From the NCBI GenBank assembly GCA_913048175.1, contig CAJWVX010000011.1, positions 1 to 41,932 of the forward strand: a stretch of 41,932 nt of DNA. Direction: 5' to 3'. Within the stretch, counting starts at the first letter, position 1, and every line of letters starts with the position of its first letter. The notes beneath the pieces were generated by a model. The model was not told the DNA's origin and ran no database searches. It saw only the letters and a list, made by a program, of their open reading frames with translations. The stretch is from an uncultured Flavobacteriales bacterium. Lineage in GTDB: Bacteria; Bacteroidota; Bacteroidia; Flavobacteriales_E; Vicingaceae. Below, in pieces: positions 16,931 through 26,333 of the stretch. A program made the translations under genes and the position numbers.

Positions 16931-18073
16931 TTGTCAATAAATAAAGAAAATATACAACTCCTAGAGCTAACTCGTAAGGAATTACATTCTAACCCTGAAA
17001 TTTCAGGAAAAGAGTTTAATACGCAAAAACGAATTCTTAATTTCTTAGAAAACCACAACATAAAAGCTATAAAAGTTGGAAAAACTGGTGTATTGGTAGA
17101 ATTTAATAGTAATACTTTTAGTAAGTCGATTTTGATACGAGCCGATACCGATGCTCTGCCTATTCAAGAACAAAATCAGTTCAAGCATAAATCAAAAGTG
17201 AATGGAATATCTCACAAATGTGGGCATGATGGCCATACTTCTATTTTACTAGGTCTTGCCATTCAATTAACTAAAACACCCATACAAAAAGGTAAAGTAT
17301 TTCTTCTTTTTCAGCCTTCAGAAGAAAATGGTAAAGGTGCACAAGCAGTACTTAACGATAGTACTTTTAATAAATTGAAAATCGACTATGCTTTTGCCTT
17401 ACATAATCTCCCAGGATTTCCACTGCATGAAATTGTAATTAAAGAAAATGAATTTACTAGCAATGTAAAAAGTGTTATTATCAAACTAAATGGTAAAACC
17501 GCTCATGCAGCTGAACCTGAAAAAGGTTATAATCCTGCAAATGCAATTGCAGCTATTATAAGTCAGGCATCAAAATCAAGCAATAATAATCGATCTTCAA
17601 AAGACTTTTTCTTAATAACTCCAATACATATAAACATGGGGGAGGTTGCTTATGGAATATCTGCTGGTTACGGTGAAATTCATTTCACAATTAGAAGTTG
17701 GTCAACTCAATTAATGGAAAAAGAATGTATGGATTTAGAAAGTTATATTTCTAATTTGTGTAAACAAGAAAATCTCACTTTTGAAACTACTTGGTTAGAA
17801 GAATTCTATTCAAACAACAATGATAAAATAGCTGTAAACATTATAAAAGAAGCTGCAAAAGAAAATTATCTTTCAATCAATGAAATTTTAACTCCTTTTA
17901 AATGGGGCGAAGATTTTGGTCTTTTTACACAAAGGTTTAAAGGAGCAATGTTTGGATTAGGTGCAGGAAAAAAAACACCTCCATTACATAATCCAGAATA
18001 TGATTTTCCTGACGAAATTACGCCTACCGGAATTGACATGTTTTACGAAATAATAAAAAAAACATTAGAATAT
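16931..18073 (+). CDS. M20 family amidohydrolase/peptidase
   Basis: A 381-residue metal-dependent hydrolase of the M20D/amidohydrolase type. Visible motifs are ADTDALP (D72, D74), SHKCGHDGHTSILLG (C97, H99), LLFQPSEENGKG (E131, E132) and LHNPEYDFPD at the C-terminus. The family includes N-acyl-amino-acid and IAA-amino-acid hydrolases that release amino acids from N-acyl or peptide conjugates. No signal peptide is present. The start is TTG 16931 (MSINKENIQLLELTRKELH); no ATG gives the same N-terminus. It is followed by alanine racemase with a one-base stop/start overlap, so both are translated from one message. The amino-acid substrate cannot be read from the sequence. Confidence 0.88.
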
Positions 18074-18075
18074 TG

Positions 18076-19236
18076 ATGCATACATCGTTCATAGAAATAT
18101 CAGAATCTGCAATTGAAAATAACATTAAATTTATTAAAAAGATAATTGGTGAAGATGTTACATTCTCTTCAGTTGTTAAAGGTAACGCATATGGTCACGG
18201 AATAAAAGTCTATTGTCCAATTGCTTACAAATATGGAACTAAACATTTTAGTGTGGCCAATGCTAGTGAAGCTCTTGAAGTGTTAGACGTATTTAAATCA
18301 TTGGGTGCAAAAGACATCACCATAATGATTATGGGAATGATAGACAATCAACAAATAGAATGGGCAATTGAAAACAATATTGAGTTCTTTGTATTTGAAA
18401 CAGATAGACTAAAAGCGGCTGAACAAGCCGCCAGAAGAATTGGAAAAGCTGCTAAAGTTCATTTAGAAGTTGAAACGGGGATGAATCGAACTGGATTTGA
18501 AGTGAAAGAATTCCGTTCTGTTTTAAAGTTTCTAGTATCAAACTCTGAATTTATTGAAGTTAAAGGATTATGTACACACCTTGCTGGAGCAGAAAGTATT
18601 GCCAACTTTAAAAGAATATCTAATCAACAAAAAAAGTTTAAACGCATCCTAAATTATTTGGATAAAAATGATTGGGAAATTCCTCAAAGACACATGGCAA
18701 GTTCTGCTGCAACTATCAGGTACCCTAAAACCAGATATGATTTAGTAAGAGTTGGTATTTTACAATATGGTTTTTTTCCAACAGAAGAAATTCTTGTTCA
18801 TTATCTTGAAAAAATAAAAATCACTGAAAATCCACTAAAAAGGATCGTTTCTTGGAAATCAAGAGTAATGGATGTGAAAACTGTAAAAACAGGTGAATTT
18901 ATTGGTTATGGAACATCGTATTTTACCAATAAAACAACAATAATTGCAATCATTCCAGTTGGCTATTCTTCTGGCTACAACCGTTCTTTAAGTAATAAAG
19001 GTAAAGTATTAATTAACGGAAAACGATTAGATGTAATTGGAACAGTAAATATGAACATGATGGCAGTGGACATTACGTTTGCAGGCGAAATAAATAAAGG
19101 TGATGAGGTTGTTTTAATAGGAAACCAAGAGGATCAAGAAATTGCTGTTTCTTCTTTTGGCGATTTTAGTCAAGTAATTAACTACGAACTATTAACACGA
19201 TTACCTCAAGATATTCCGAGAATTACAATACCATAA
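18076..19236 (+). CDS. alr: Alanine racemase
   Basis: A PLP-dependent fold-type III enzyme converting L- to D-alanine for peptidoglycan. The PLP lysine is K35 in SSVVKGNAYGHG. The second catalytic element is GYGTSY near residue 276, and NMNMMAVDIT is the matching C-terminal block. Length 386. The ATG at 18076 overlaps the TGA of the upstream amidohydrolase (TGATG), so translation is coupled. The pairing suggests a route from N-acyl or peptide substrates to D-Ala, but that is inference. Confidence 0.92.
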   Translation: MHTSFIEISESAIENNIKFIKKIIGEDVTFSSVVKGNAYGHGIKVYCPIAYKYGTKHFSVANASEALEVLDVFKSLGAKDITIMIMGMIDNQQIEWAIENNIEFFVFETDRLKAAEQAARRIGKAAKVHLEVETGMNRTGFEVKEFRSVLKFLVSNSEFIEVKGLCTHLAGAESIANFKRISNQQKKFKRILNYLDKNDWEIPQRHMASSAATIRYPKTRYDLVRVGILQYGFFPTEEILVHYLEKIKITENPLKRIVSWKSRVMDVKTVKTGEFIGYGTSYFTNKTTIIAIIPVGYSSGYNRSLSNKGKVLINGKRLDVIGTVNMNMMAVDITFAGEINKGDEVVLIGNQEDQEIAVSSFGDFSQVINYELLTRLPQDIPRITIP

Positions 19237-19310
19237 ACCTATCTGAGATTAACAAGTTATACTACTCAAATAATCCATAAGAAAGGGCTATAATTAGCAG
19301 CCTATAAAAC

Positions 19311-22300
19311 TTAGCTCGGTAATTTCCTATTTCTTAATCCAGCAACAATTGCAATAACTACAATTACCGCTGCAGTAATAGGAACAAACGTTGGAATTGG
19401 AACAGGATCTCCTGCAGCATAAGAATGTAAACCTGATAAGTAGTAGTTTACTCCAAAATAAGTCATTAAAACAACTGACAAGCCTAAAACTGCCATTAGA
19501 TTGAATATGAACCTTCCGTTTGCTTTTGGAATAAAGCGTAAGTGTAAAATCATAGCATAATACAAAACAATTACTAAAGCCCAAGTTTCTTTAGGATCCC
19601 ATCCCCAATACCTTCCCCAACTCTCATTTGCCCAAATACCACCTAAAAATGTTCCTACAGCCGCCATAAAAACACCTACTGTAACATTCATTTCTACTAT
19701 ATAAGTTAACTCTTTAATTACCCTATTTAACTTCACTTTATTATTAACTGTTTTAAAAATCATTAACAATAGATTGATAAACCCTAACAAAGCACCAAGT
19801 GTTAATGGAGCATAACTACCTACCATTATAGCAACGTGTATCATTAACCAATACGATTTAAGAACAGGAACAAGATTTGTTATTTGAGGATCTAAAAAGT
19901 TAAGATTAGCAGAAAACAAGACTACACAAGCTAAAATAGCTGATGCTGCTAATGTCATTTTATTGTTTTTAGAGAAGATAAACCCCATAACCATTGCTGT
20001 CCAAGAAACCAACAACATTGCTTCATAACCATTACTCCAAGGAGCATGACCAGAAATATACCAACGCGCAGCCAAACCAGCTGTATGAATCAATAACATT
20101 CCAAACAAGCCAACACTTAATACATTAACAACTTTCTTTTTCCATTTCTTATCCTTAAAAATATCTGAGAATAAAAAGAACATCATTAACAATCCAAATA
20201 CTGGATAGTATCTATATAACTGACTAAAAATATCGATCTTATTATATGATATTTCCATATCAATTTTTGCTTGTTCTGGATAAACAGTAGAACCAAACTT
20301 TCTTTGATACTCATCAATATGCTTTAAGGTGCTATCCGCCTTACTCCAATCTCCAGTATTTAATGATTGAGTGATTGATTGATAATAGAACGGTAAAATA
20401 GCTTTAACAAAGATAGAATCATGTGTGCTAAACTGATTGTACTCCGAGTTACTAAACCACTTATTATCAATATGATTAGATTTTGGAAAAAGTTTTAAAA
20501 TAGACCCTTCATAAACCATATAGCAAATATTAATTCGCTCATCTACAGCCAATATATCTTTATCATACTGTGTTTGTTCTGCAGGCTTTTTAGAATTAGC
20601 CTCCTGTACATCTTCCATTAAAACATATTGGAACTTCTCATCAAAAAAGCTGGAAAAAGCAGCGTAATTGCCCTCTGCGTTTAACTTAGATTTTAACTTC
20701 TCATTATTTCTATTGATATAGATAAAAGGAGTTTGTTGCCAATATCCAGAATGATACATAATGCTCAATAAAACCTGCTCAGAGTTTAAATCCTTATATG
20801 TTGTTTTATGATGTACCTTCCTTAAAAACTCTGAAGCAAACGTATGTAAAGGCTTCATCCGACCCTCTCCATCTTGCATTAATAAACGGCTAAACTTATC
20901 AGCATGTTCAGCATTAATTATTGTATAATCAATTTTTTTTTTCGTTTTATGATCGTGACCATCACCCTCTAAATGGTCATGCTGTGCATGAGAAGCTAAT
21001 GGAAAAAAGGAAGCTAATCCAATTGCTACAATTACAGCAACTTCTCTTTTATTTTTAAGTTCTTTAAGCTTGTTCCTTAACATTCTAAACCTAGTATTTT
21101 TCATTATTAAGGTTAATATCATTCCTAAAAACAAAAATCCATATCCAATGTAAGAAACTAGAGTTCCCCAAAAATCATGATTTACAGAAAGCACCGTTCC
21201 TTTTTCATCTTTATCATAATTAGATTGAAATAAACGGTAACCATCATAATCTAGAACATTATTCATAAATATTCGTTGATCAAATTCTACTCCACCAAAA
21301 CGATTATCTAAAACAGTTACCTCACTTGCAAAAGAAGATGGGCTCAAAGATCCAGGGTATTTTTCCATCACAAAATCATTACAACGAACATTAAATGGAG
21401 TTATAATCTCTTTTGCACCATAGACCAAAGAAAAATTTAAATCATCTAATTGAAATATAGTATTGTTAGAAATATAACCTTGTCCACCAAAAAGCGTTAC
21501 TTCTTTTGTAATATCATTACAAGTAACATCAATAATTAAGGCATCTTCACCACTTTTATTATCCTTAGGGGCAGACATTGGTTTAATTAAAACATTTTTG
21601 TGAACAGCTTTAAACACCAACTGAATTTGATCAATAGAGTACAATCTTCTATTCTTAAATTCATGAATTGTATCTCTTTTCAAAACAGCCTTACTCTGAT
21701 CGTCCATACTCATATAATTGATATCGTAAGGCGAAAAAATTGTTAATCCAGAATCTGTTTCATTAATCTTAACAGATTCAGTCATTGTATTATCATTAAA
21801 AGCTACTGGAAAATTCCCGAAAAATTTAGTTTTTCCACTTTCAATATATCTTGACAACCTTCCTCCCTCACCTACTGTAACAATTTCAATAACATTTTTA
21901 CCATTCTCAGATTCTATAACCGTATCAATAGAGTTTTGGATATAATTTTTATAAGCTATTGTTATCTTGTTTCCTTTAAAATCAAAATTATTTTCAAATT
22001 CATCATTCAATTTGGCATTTAAAAAAAGTTTCTTCTCGTAAGTCAACTGTTCTGACTTATCATCCACCTTAAATTGCATATATGTATCTGCAGAAACAAT
22101 AACGTTACTCATTTCACCTTCTCTGATGTGCATTGAACCTTCGAAACTGATATAACGTGTTATTCCAGCTCCAATAATAATTACAATAAACGCTAAATGA
22201 AACATCAAAGTCGCAGTCTTTTTCCACTGAAATAATTTGTACTTAATAATATTTCCAACCAAATTAATTGGCAACAAAACCATAATTAACTCGAACCAGC

Positions 22301-22445
22301 GTGTATTAAAAATTAATGATTTGGAAGCAGGTGTACCAAAATCATTTTCTATAATAGTTGCCCAACCTATTGCCCCAGCAAAACCCAATAATAATACAGC
22401 TGTCAATTTGGTTGAAAAAAGGATGTTTTTAATAGATTGAAACAT
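19311..22445 (-). CDS. ccsBA: Fused ResB-CcsA cytochrome c biogenesis protein
   Basis: A 1044-residue fusion of the two system II cytochrome c synthesis proteins. The N-terminal ResB/Ccs1 part has several membrane segments (about residues 10-110 of the mature start) and a long periplasmic loop. The CcsA part, with many membrane segments, carries the tryptophan-rich haem-handling motif WGRYWGWDPKETWALV near residue 940 and conserved histidines such as YWLMIHVAIM and RFIPKANG-flanking regions. It moves haem across the membrane and ligates it to CxxCH apocytochromes, which fits the di-haem protein encoded at 35235-36650. The start at 22445 is favoured over 22514 because a -7 element at 22472-22479 lies just upstream. 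Confidence 0.93.
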   Translation of the reverse strand: MFQSIKNILFSTKLTAVLLLGFAGAIGWATIIENDFGTPASKSLIFNTRWFELIMVLLPINLVGNIIKYKLFQWKKTATLMFHLAFIVIIIGAGITRYISFEGSMHIREGEMSNVIVSADTYMQFKVDDKSEQLTYEKKLFLNAKLNDEFENNFDFKGNKITIAYKNYIQNSIDTVIESENGKNVIEIVTVGEGGRLSRYIESGKTKFFGNFPVAFNDNTMTESVKINETDSGLTIFSPYDINYMSMDDQSKAVLKRDTIHEFKNRRLYSIDQIQLVFKAVHKNVLIKPMSAPKDNKSGEDALIIDVTCNDITKEVTLFGGQGYISNNTIFQLDDLNFSLVYGAKEIITPFNVRCNDFVMEKYPGSLSPSSFASEVTVLDNRFGGVEFDQRIFMNNVLDYDGYRLFQSNYDKDEKGTVLSVNHDFWGTLVSYIGYGFLFLGMILTLIMKNTRFRMLRNKLKELKNKREVAVIVAIGLASFFPLASHAQHDHLEGDGHDHKTKKKIDYTIINAEHADKFSRLLMQDGEGRMKPLHTFASEFLRKVHHKTTYKDLNSEQVLLSIMYHSGYWQQTPFIYINRNNEKLKSKLNAEGNYAAFSSFFDEKFQYVLMEDVQEANSKKPAEQTQYDKDILAVDERINICYMVYEGSILKLFPKSNHIDNKWFSNSEYNQFSTHDSIFVKAILPFYYQSITQSLNTGDWSKADSTLKHIDEYQRKFGSTVYPEQAKIDMEISYNKIDIFSQLYRYYPVFGLLMMFFLFSDIFKDKKWKKKVVNVLSVGLFGMLLIHTAGLAARWYISGHAPWSNGYEAMLLVSWTAMVMGFIFSKNNKMTLAASAILACVVLFSANLNFLDPQITNLVPVLKSYWLMIHVAIMVGSYAPLTLGALLGFINLLLMIFKTVNNKVKLNRVIKELTYIVEMNVTVGVFMAAVGTFLGGIWANESWGRYWGWDPKETWALVIVLYYAMILHLRFIPKANGRFIFNLMAVLGLSVVLMTYFGVNYYLSGLHSYAAGDPVPIPTFVPITAAVIVVIAIVAGLRNRKLPS

Positions 22446-22471
22446 AATTATTACACTTAATTTATTGCTAA

Positions 22472-22505
22472 CAAAATTAGTTAATTTAGTTAGTTTTAAC
22501 AGCAA
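22472..22505 (-). promoter_or_regulatory. Promoter of the cytochrome c biogenesis gene
   Basis: On the minus strand TTG (22505-22503) and TAATTTTG (22479-22472, matches TAnnTTTG), spacer 23. It sits 27 bases ahead of the ATG at 22445. Confidence 0.5.
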
Positions 22506-22612
22506 AGATCTCAAAGAATTAAAGGAGAAAAGAAGCTTATGTTCTAATTATTATTAAAAGAATTAAAGGAGAGTTAATAACCAGAAAACATCATTGTTCT
22601 AAGTCAAAAACT

Positions 22613-22643
22613 TTGCAGTTAAACACATAAATTCTTATATTCG
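22613..22643 (+). promoter_or_regulatory. Promoter of the DUF2520-KdsC pair
   Basis: TTG at 22613-22615, a 20-base spacer and TATATTCG at 22636-22643 (one mismatch to TAnnTTTG), 19 bases before the GTG start at 22663. The spacer equals that of the clearest promoters in this window. Confidence 0.5.
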
Positions 22644-22662
22644 TTTCTCATTATTTATAACC

Positions 22663-23427
22663 GTGATTAAAACAATAACAATAATAGGTTCAGGAAACGT
22701 GGCAACACATTTAGGCAAAGCTTTATTTAATAAAGGTTTTGCTATTAACCAAGTTTACAGCTACTCTAAAGATAATGCTTTTGAATTAGCCAATGAATTA
22801 AATGCAATGCCTTGTGATGATATAAAGTTTATTTCTGATGAAAGTGATGCTTATATCGTTTGCATTAAAGATGATTTTATTGAAGAAATTGCCAAACAAT
22901 TTTCTTTTAAAAATAAAATAGTTGTTCATTCTTCAGGAAGTGTTCCTATGAAGGTTTTAAATCAATTTAATAATCATGGTATTTTTTATCCTCTTCAAAC
23001 TTTCTCTATAGAAAAAGAGGTAAATATTACCGAGGTTCCTTTTTGTATTGAAGCTAATAATGAGGAAACAAAAAAAACATTAATTGATCTAGCTAAGGTT
23101 TTATCTAATAACGTAAACGAAATTGATTCTGAACAGCGCAAAAAGATACACTTGGCCGCAGTTTTTGCTTGTAATTTTAGCAACTTTATGTATACAGTTT
23201 CTGAAGAACTCTTAAAAGAGAATAATATTGATTTTAATATTTTAAAACCCCTTATTTTAGAAACGGCTAAAAAAATACAAGATAATTCTCCTACATCAAT
23301 GCAAACTGGACCGGCAAACAGAGAGGATAAAGACGTAATTAAAAATCATCTGAAACAATTAGAAAACAACAGCGATTATCAGGATATTTACAAACTGATT
23401 ACAGACAGCATCATAAAAAAGAACTAA
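22663..23427 (+). CDS. Rossmann-fold DUF2520 protein
   Basis: A 254-residue protein with an N-terminal dinucleotide-binding motif GSGNVATHLGKAL (residues 9-21) and the DUF2520 C-terminal block NFMYTVSEELL, TGPANREDKDVI. It resembles NADP-dependent pyrroline-5-carboxylate reductase/6-phosphogluconate-type enzymes, but the substrate is unknown. The start is GTG 22663. It overlaps the KdsC-like gene by 1 base (TAATG), and the two probably form one unit. Confidence 0.85.
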   Translation: MIKTITIIGSGNVATHLGKALFNKGFAINQVYSYSKDNAFELANELNAMPCDDIKFISDESDAYIVCIKDDFIEEIAKQFSFKNKIVVHSSGSVPMKVLNQFNNHGIFYPLQTFSIEKEVNITEVPFCIEANNEETKKTLIDLAKVLSNNVNEIDSEQRKKIHLAAVFACNFSNFMYTVSEELLKENNIDFNILKPLILETAKKIQDNSPTSMQTGPANREDKDVIKNHLKQLENNSDYQDIYKLITDSIIKKN

Positions 23428-23936
23428 TGGCAAACTTTAAAGAACTTCTTCCAAACATAAACTCATTTGTATTTGATATTGATGGTGTACTTTCTGACGG
23501 TAGCATTCTAGTTACAGAAAATGGACAACAACTAAGAACAATGAGTACTAGAGATGGAATGGCAATTACTATGGCTTTAAAAAAAGGCTATAATATTGCT
23601 ATTATTTCTGGAGGAAACTCTCAATCAGTTGTTCATCGTTTTAACTACTTAGGAATTACTGATGTATTTTTAGGTGTACAAGATAAAATTGCTGTTTTAC
23701 ATCAATATTTTGATGACAAAGGGATTACTGCAGAAAATGTTCTTTATATGGGAGATGATATTCCAGATTATTATCCAATGAAAGAATGTGGTGTTGCAAC
23801 CTGCCCAAAAAATGCAGTGATAGAAATTAAAGAGATTTCTGATTACATTTCTGATAAAGATGGCGGGCATGGTTGTGTTCGAGATATTGTTGAACAAGTT
23901 ATGCGTTGTAACGGGGATTGGTTTAAGCCGGAATAG
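23427..23936 (+). CDS. kdsC: KdsC-type HAD phosphatase
   Basis: A HAD-superfamily C0 (capless) phosphatase of 169 residues. DIDGVLSDGSI carries the nucleophile D17 and acid D19, IISGGNSQSV is motif II, and MGDDIPDYYPMKECG is motif IV. The order and length match 3-deoxy-D-manno-octulosonate 8-phosphate phosphatase, which acts in Kdo synthesis for lipopolysaccharide. It is translated from an ATG inside the preceding gene's stop. Related sialic-acid-type phosphatases (KdnB-like) are the main alternative. Confidence 0.85.
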   Translation: MANFKELLPNINSFVFDIDGVLSDGSILVTENGQQLRTMSTRDGMAITMALKKGYNIAIISGGNSQSVVHRFNYLGITDVFLGVQDKIAVLHQYFDDKGITAENVLYMGDDIPDYYPMKECGVATCPKNAVIEIKEISDYISDKDGGHGCVRDIVEQVMRCNGDWFKPE

Positions 23937-24028
23937 TATTTAATTAATAGTGTTTGGCTTCTAGTAATAATTGTCAATTTAATTGATTTTTATAAACTTA
24001 GAAAAAAATCAAAAATTAAATTTTAGAT

Positions 24029-24865
24029 TTAACCCAAATGATATTTCACTAATTCTTCTATTGGCTGCTTAATTACTTTAACAACTTTTACATTGTATTT
24101 TTCTGCAACTGCCTTAAAAACATCTTGGTAAATAAAAGCGACTGAACCAATTAAATGTAAGTTATTATTTTGATAATCGGAATACTTGCAAATGTTTTTT
24201 TCAAAAAACAACGCAAAACGTTCTGCTACCATTCTATAGATAATAGGATCATCAATATTTTGAAATACAAATAAACTAAAGCTTGCTAAAAAACGATTTG
24301 GTAATGCCTGCTTATAAGTTGCATCTAAAATATCATCTGTACTCAAACCAGACTCTTCCTTAAATGCCTTTTCTATTTCTGGAGAAAGTTCTCCACCTAA
24401 ATAAGCTTTAATAAAGGTTGTTCCAATATCTGCTCCACTCCCATTATCGCCTAACAAATAACCTAAAGCTCTTATATTTTCTGTTATTTCTTTCCCATCA
24501 TACAAACAAGAATTAGATCCTGTTCCTAAAATTGCAACAACCCCTTTTTCATTAAAACAAGTTGCTCTAGCAGCAGCTAACATATCATGCTCTACTTCTA
24601 CTTTTGCATTACGAAAAAAAGTGTTTAAAGTATTGTGTAATTCTTGCTTATTTTTTACTGTAGAACAACCGGCAGCATAAAAAAAAACTTGAGTAACTTT
24701 TTCGTTGATAGCAACTAAATCAGAATTGGTTAATTCAGATAATATATTTTCCGAATTAATAAAATAGGGATTAAAACCAATCGTCTTATAATGAGCTATT
24801 TCGCCCGTATCATTCACTAAACGCCAATCTGTTTTAGTTGAACCACTGTCCGCTATCAAAATCAT
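24029..24865 (-). CDS. BadF/BadG-type ATPase, GlcNAc-kinase-like
   Basis: A 278-residue actin-like ATPase of the BadF/BadG/BcrA/BcrD group: MILIADSGSTKTDWRLV (phosphate-1 motif), VVAILGTGSNSCLYDG (phosphate-2) and LGDNGSGADIG. In this length class the likeliest role is an N-acetylglucosamine kinase. It is cytosolic. Stop and start lie clear of neighbours, and it is convergent with kdsC. No sugar-pathway partner is adjacent, so the substrate is uncertain. Confidence 0.78.
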   Translation of the reverse strand: MILIADSGSTKTDWRLVNDTGEIAHYKTIGFNPYFINSENILSELTNSDLVAINEKVTQVFFYAAGCSTVKNKQELHNTLNTFFRNAKVEVEHDMLAAARATCFNEKGVVAILGTGSNSCLYDGKEITENIRALGYLLGDNGSGADIGTTFIKAYLGGELSPEIEKAFKEESGLSTDDILDATYKQALPNRFLASFSLFVFQNIDDPIIYRMVAERFALFFEKNICKYSDYQNNNLHLIGSVAFIYQDVFKAVAEKYNVKVVKVIKQPIEELVKYHLG

Positions 24866-24899
24866 CCAACAAATGTATCCATAGTCGTCCTATAAATCA

Positions 24900-24907
24900 T
24901 AGATTTG
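24900..24907 (+). promoter_or_regulatory. -7 element of the SlyD-type gene
   Basis: TAGATTTG matches TAnnTTTG and lies 16 bases ahead of the ATG at 24924. No clear TTG is found at the right distance, so only the -7 part is called. Confidence 0.4.
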
Positions 24908-24923
24908 TAAAAAATTAAAATTT

Positions 24924-25427
24924 ATGAGTGAAGTAAAGAACAAAGTGGTATCTATCAGTTACAACCTATACAAGGATACTGAGAAAGGAGAAATGATAGA
25001 ATCTACAGAAGGAAAAGATCCATTGGTATTTTTAACTGGTTTAGGACAAATGATTCCTGAATTTGAAGCAAATGTTTCTGAATTAAACTCTGGTGATGCT
25101 TTTTCTTTCGGAATTAAATCTGAAAATGCTTATGGAAACAGAACTGAAGAAGCTATCGTTGAGTTACCTCAAGATATGTTTATGAAAGAAGGAAAATTAG
25201 TTGAAGAAGTTGCTGTTGATAACGTTTTACCTTTAGAAGATCAAAATGGTCACGTACATCCTGCTAAAATTGTTTCTATCAATGAAGAAACAATTACTTG
25301 CGATGTAAACCATCCTTTAGCTGATCAAGATTTACATTTTACAGGAAACATTGTGGAAGTAAGAGATGCTACTGCTGAAGAATTAGATCATGGCCATGTT
25401 CACGGAGCTGGAGGACACGAACACTAG
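24924..25427 (+). CDS. slyD: SlyD-type FKBP peptidyl-prolyl isomerase
   Basis: A 167-residue cytosolic FKBP with an inserted chaperone flap. EGKDPLVFLTGLGQMIPEFEANV is the FKBP entry, FSFGIKSENAYGNRTEEAIVEL leads into the insert-in-flap domain (about 70-125), and DVNHPLADQDLHFTGNIVEVRDATAEE completes the FKBP fold. The C-terminus is histidine rich (HGHVHGAGGHEH), a metal-binding tail typical of SlyD, which also binds nickel. It stands alone, with its own -7 element and a strong terminator 22 bases after the stop. Confidence 0.92.
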   Translation: MSEVKNKVVSISYNLYKDTEKGEMIESTEGKDPLVFLTGLGQMIPEFEANVSELNSGDAFSFGIKSENAYGNRTEEAIVELPQDMFMKEGKLVEEVAVDNVLPLEDQNGHVHPAKIVSINEETITCDVNHPLADQDLHFTGNIVEVRDATAEELDHGHVHGAGGHEH

Positions 25428-25449
25428 AAATAAAATTCTAAATATTTAG

Positions 25450-25481
25450 AATCCTCACATTTTATGTGAGGATTTTTTTTT
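25450..25481 (+). terminator. Intrinsic terminator after the SlyD-type gene
   Basis: A perfect 11-bp stem (AATCCTCACAT at 25450-25460, complement at 25464-25474, loop TTT) is followed by T at 25475-25481. Confidence 0.9.
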
Positions 25482-25598
25482 CAAAAATTTAGAGCTTATC
25501 CTTCTCCATAAAAAACGCTAACTTCGTTTGACAACTTGTAAAAAAAAATGAAACGTTTTCACCAATAGCGATGTAATAAATAGAAGAACTATATTTTT

Positions 25599-26069
25599 AT
25601 GAAAGATTTTCTACTTAATATAATTGACTCAGGTCATTTTATTTTTAAAAAAAATATTCCACTTAAGACATATAGATATTCAGTTTGCGGTGGCAGTAAT
25701 TTAATCTTAGATACAGTTTTATATTTTATATTTTTTCATTTCATCTTTAATAAAGAAAATGTTGATTTAATTATTGTAGTATTGAGTCCACACATAGCAT
25801 CTTTGTTTTTTGTATTTCCAATCACATTTATTATCGGCTTTATACTAAACAGATTCATCGTATTTTCTGAATCAAGACTGTCAATTAAAACTCAATTTTT
25901 GAGATATTTAACTGTTGGAATAATCGCTTTACTTATTAGCTATTTTTCAATGAAATTACTTGTAGATATTCTTCTTTTTTATCCTACACCATCACGTCTT
26001 TTAACAATTGTTATAACTGTTTTATTTAGTTACATAATGCAAAATAAATTTAGTTTTAAAATTCAATAA
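25599..26069 (+). CDS. GtrA-like membrane protein
   Basis: A 156-residue protein with four predicted membrane segments (about 24-45, 54-80, 100-122 and 128-148) and the GtrA-type pattern YSVCGGSNLILDTVLYFIFF and TFIIGFILNRFIVF. GtrA-like proteins are thought to flip undecaprenyl-linked sugars or help surface polysaccharide synthesis. No glycosyltransferase is adjacent, so the partner is not apparent. Confidence 0.8.
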   Translation: MKDFLLNIIDSGHFIFKKNIPLKTYRYSVCGGSNLILDTVLYFIFFHFIFNKENVDLIIVVLSPHIASLFFVFPITFIIGFILNRFIVFSESRLSIKTQFLRYLTVGIIALLISYFSMKLLVDILLFYPTPSRLLTIVITVLFSYIMQNKFSFKIQ

Positions 26070-26333
26070 CATTTAAATAATTTTTTGTTTAGCTAAAACA
26101 AAGACTAATTAAAGCTAAACGTGTTACAACTACATGTTACAAAACATAGCTATTTAGTTGAAAAAAAAAGCTAATGAATGACAGAAAGTGCCGACAAATA
26201 TTTAATTTATAAAAAGTTGTAACTAAATATAAAAATGTGGTTCAGTGCTAAAAAGAAGTTTGAACACTTAAAAGACAGGATATTTCATTCATAGGGTGTT
26301 AAACGAAACTGTCATTCAATCCAATATTTAGCT
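26070..26333. other. Intergenic stretch between convergent genes
   Basis: About 260 AT-rich bases after the GtrA-like gene. A weak stem TTTGTTT/AAACAAA (about 26085-26102) might act as a terminator. A 19-codon ORF (26235-26294) is present but unsupported. Confidence 0.35.

Noticed and set aside
23937-24028. AT-only inverted repeat between kdsC and the GlcNAc-kinase-like gene
   Set aside because: A weak imperfect stem (about 23975-24025) could be a two-way terminator, but its pairing is almost all A-T and not convincing.
25435-25452. Perfect palindrome ATTCTAAATATTTAGAAT
   Set aside because: It uses the same half-sites as the iron boxes but in reverse order, and it lies between a stop codon and a terminator with no start codon downstream. 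Not called an operator.
26235-26294. 19-codon ORF MWFSAKKKFEHLKDRIFHS
   Set aside because: Too short and without ribosome-site or conservation evidence; it may be chance in an AT-rich gap.
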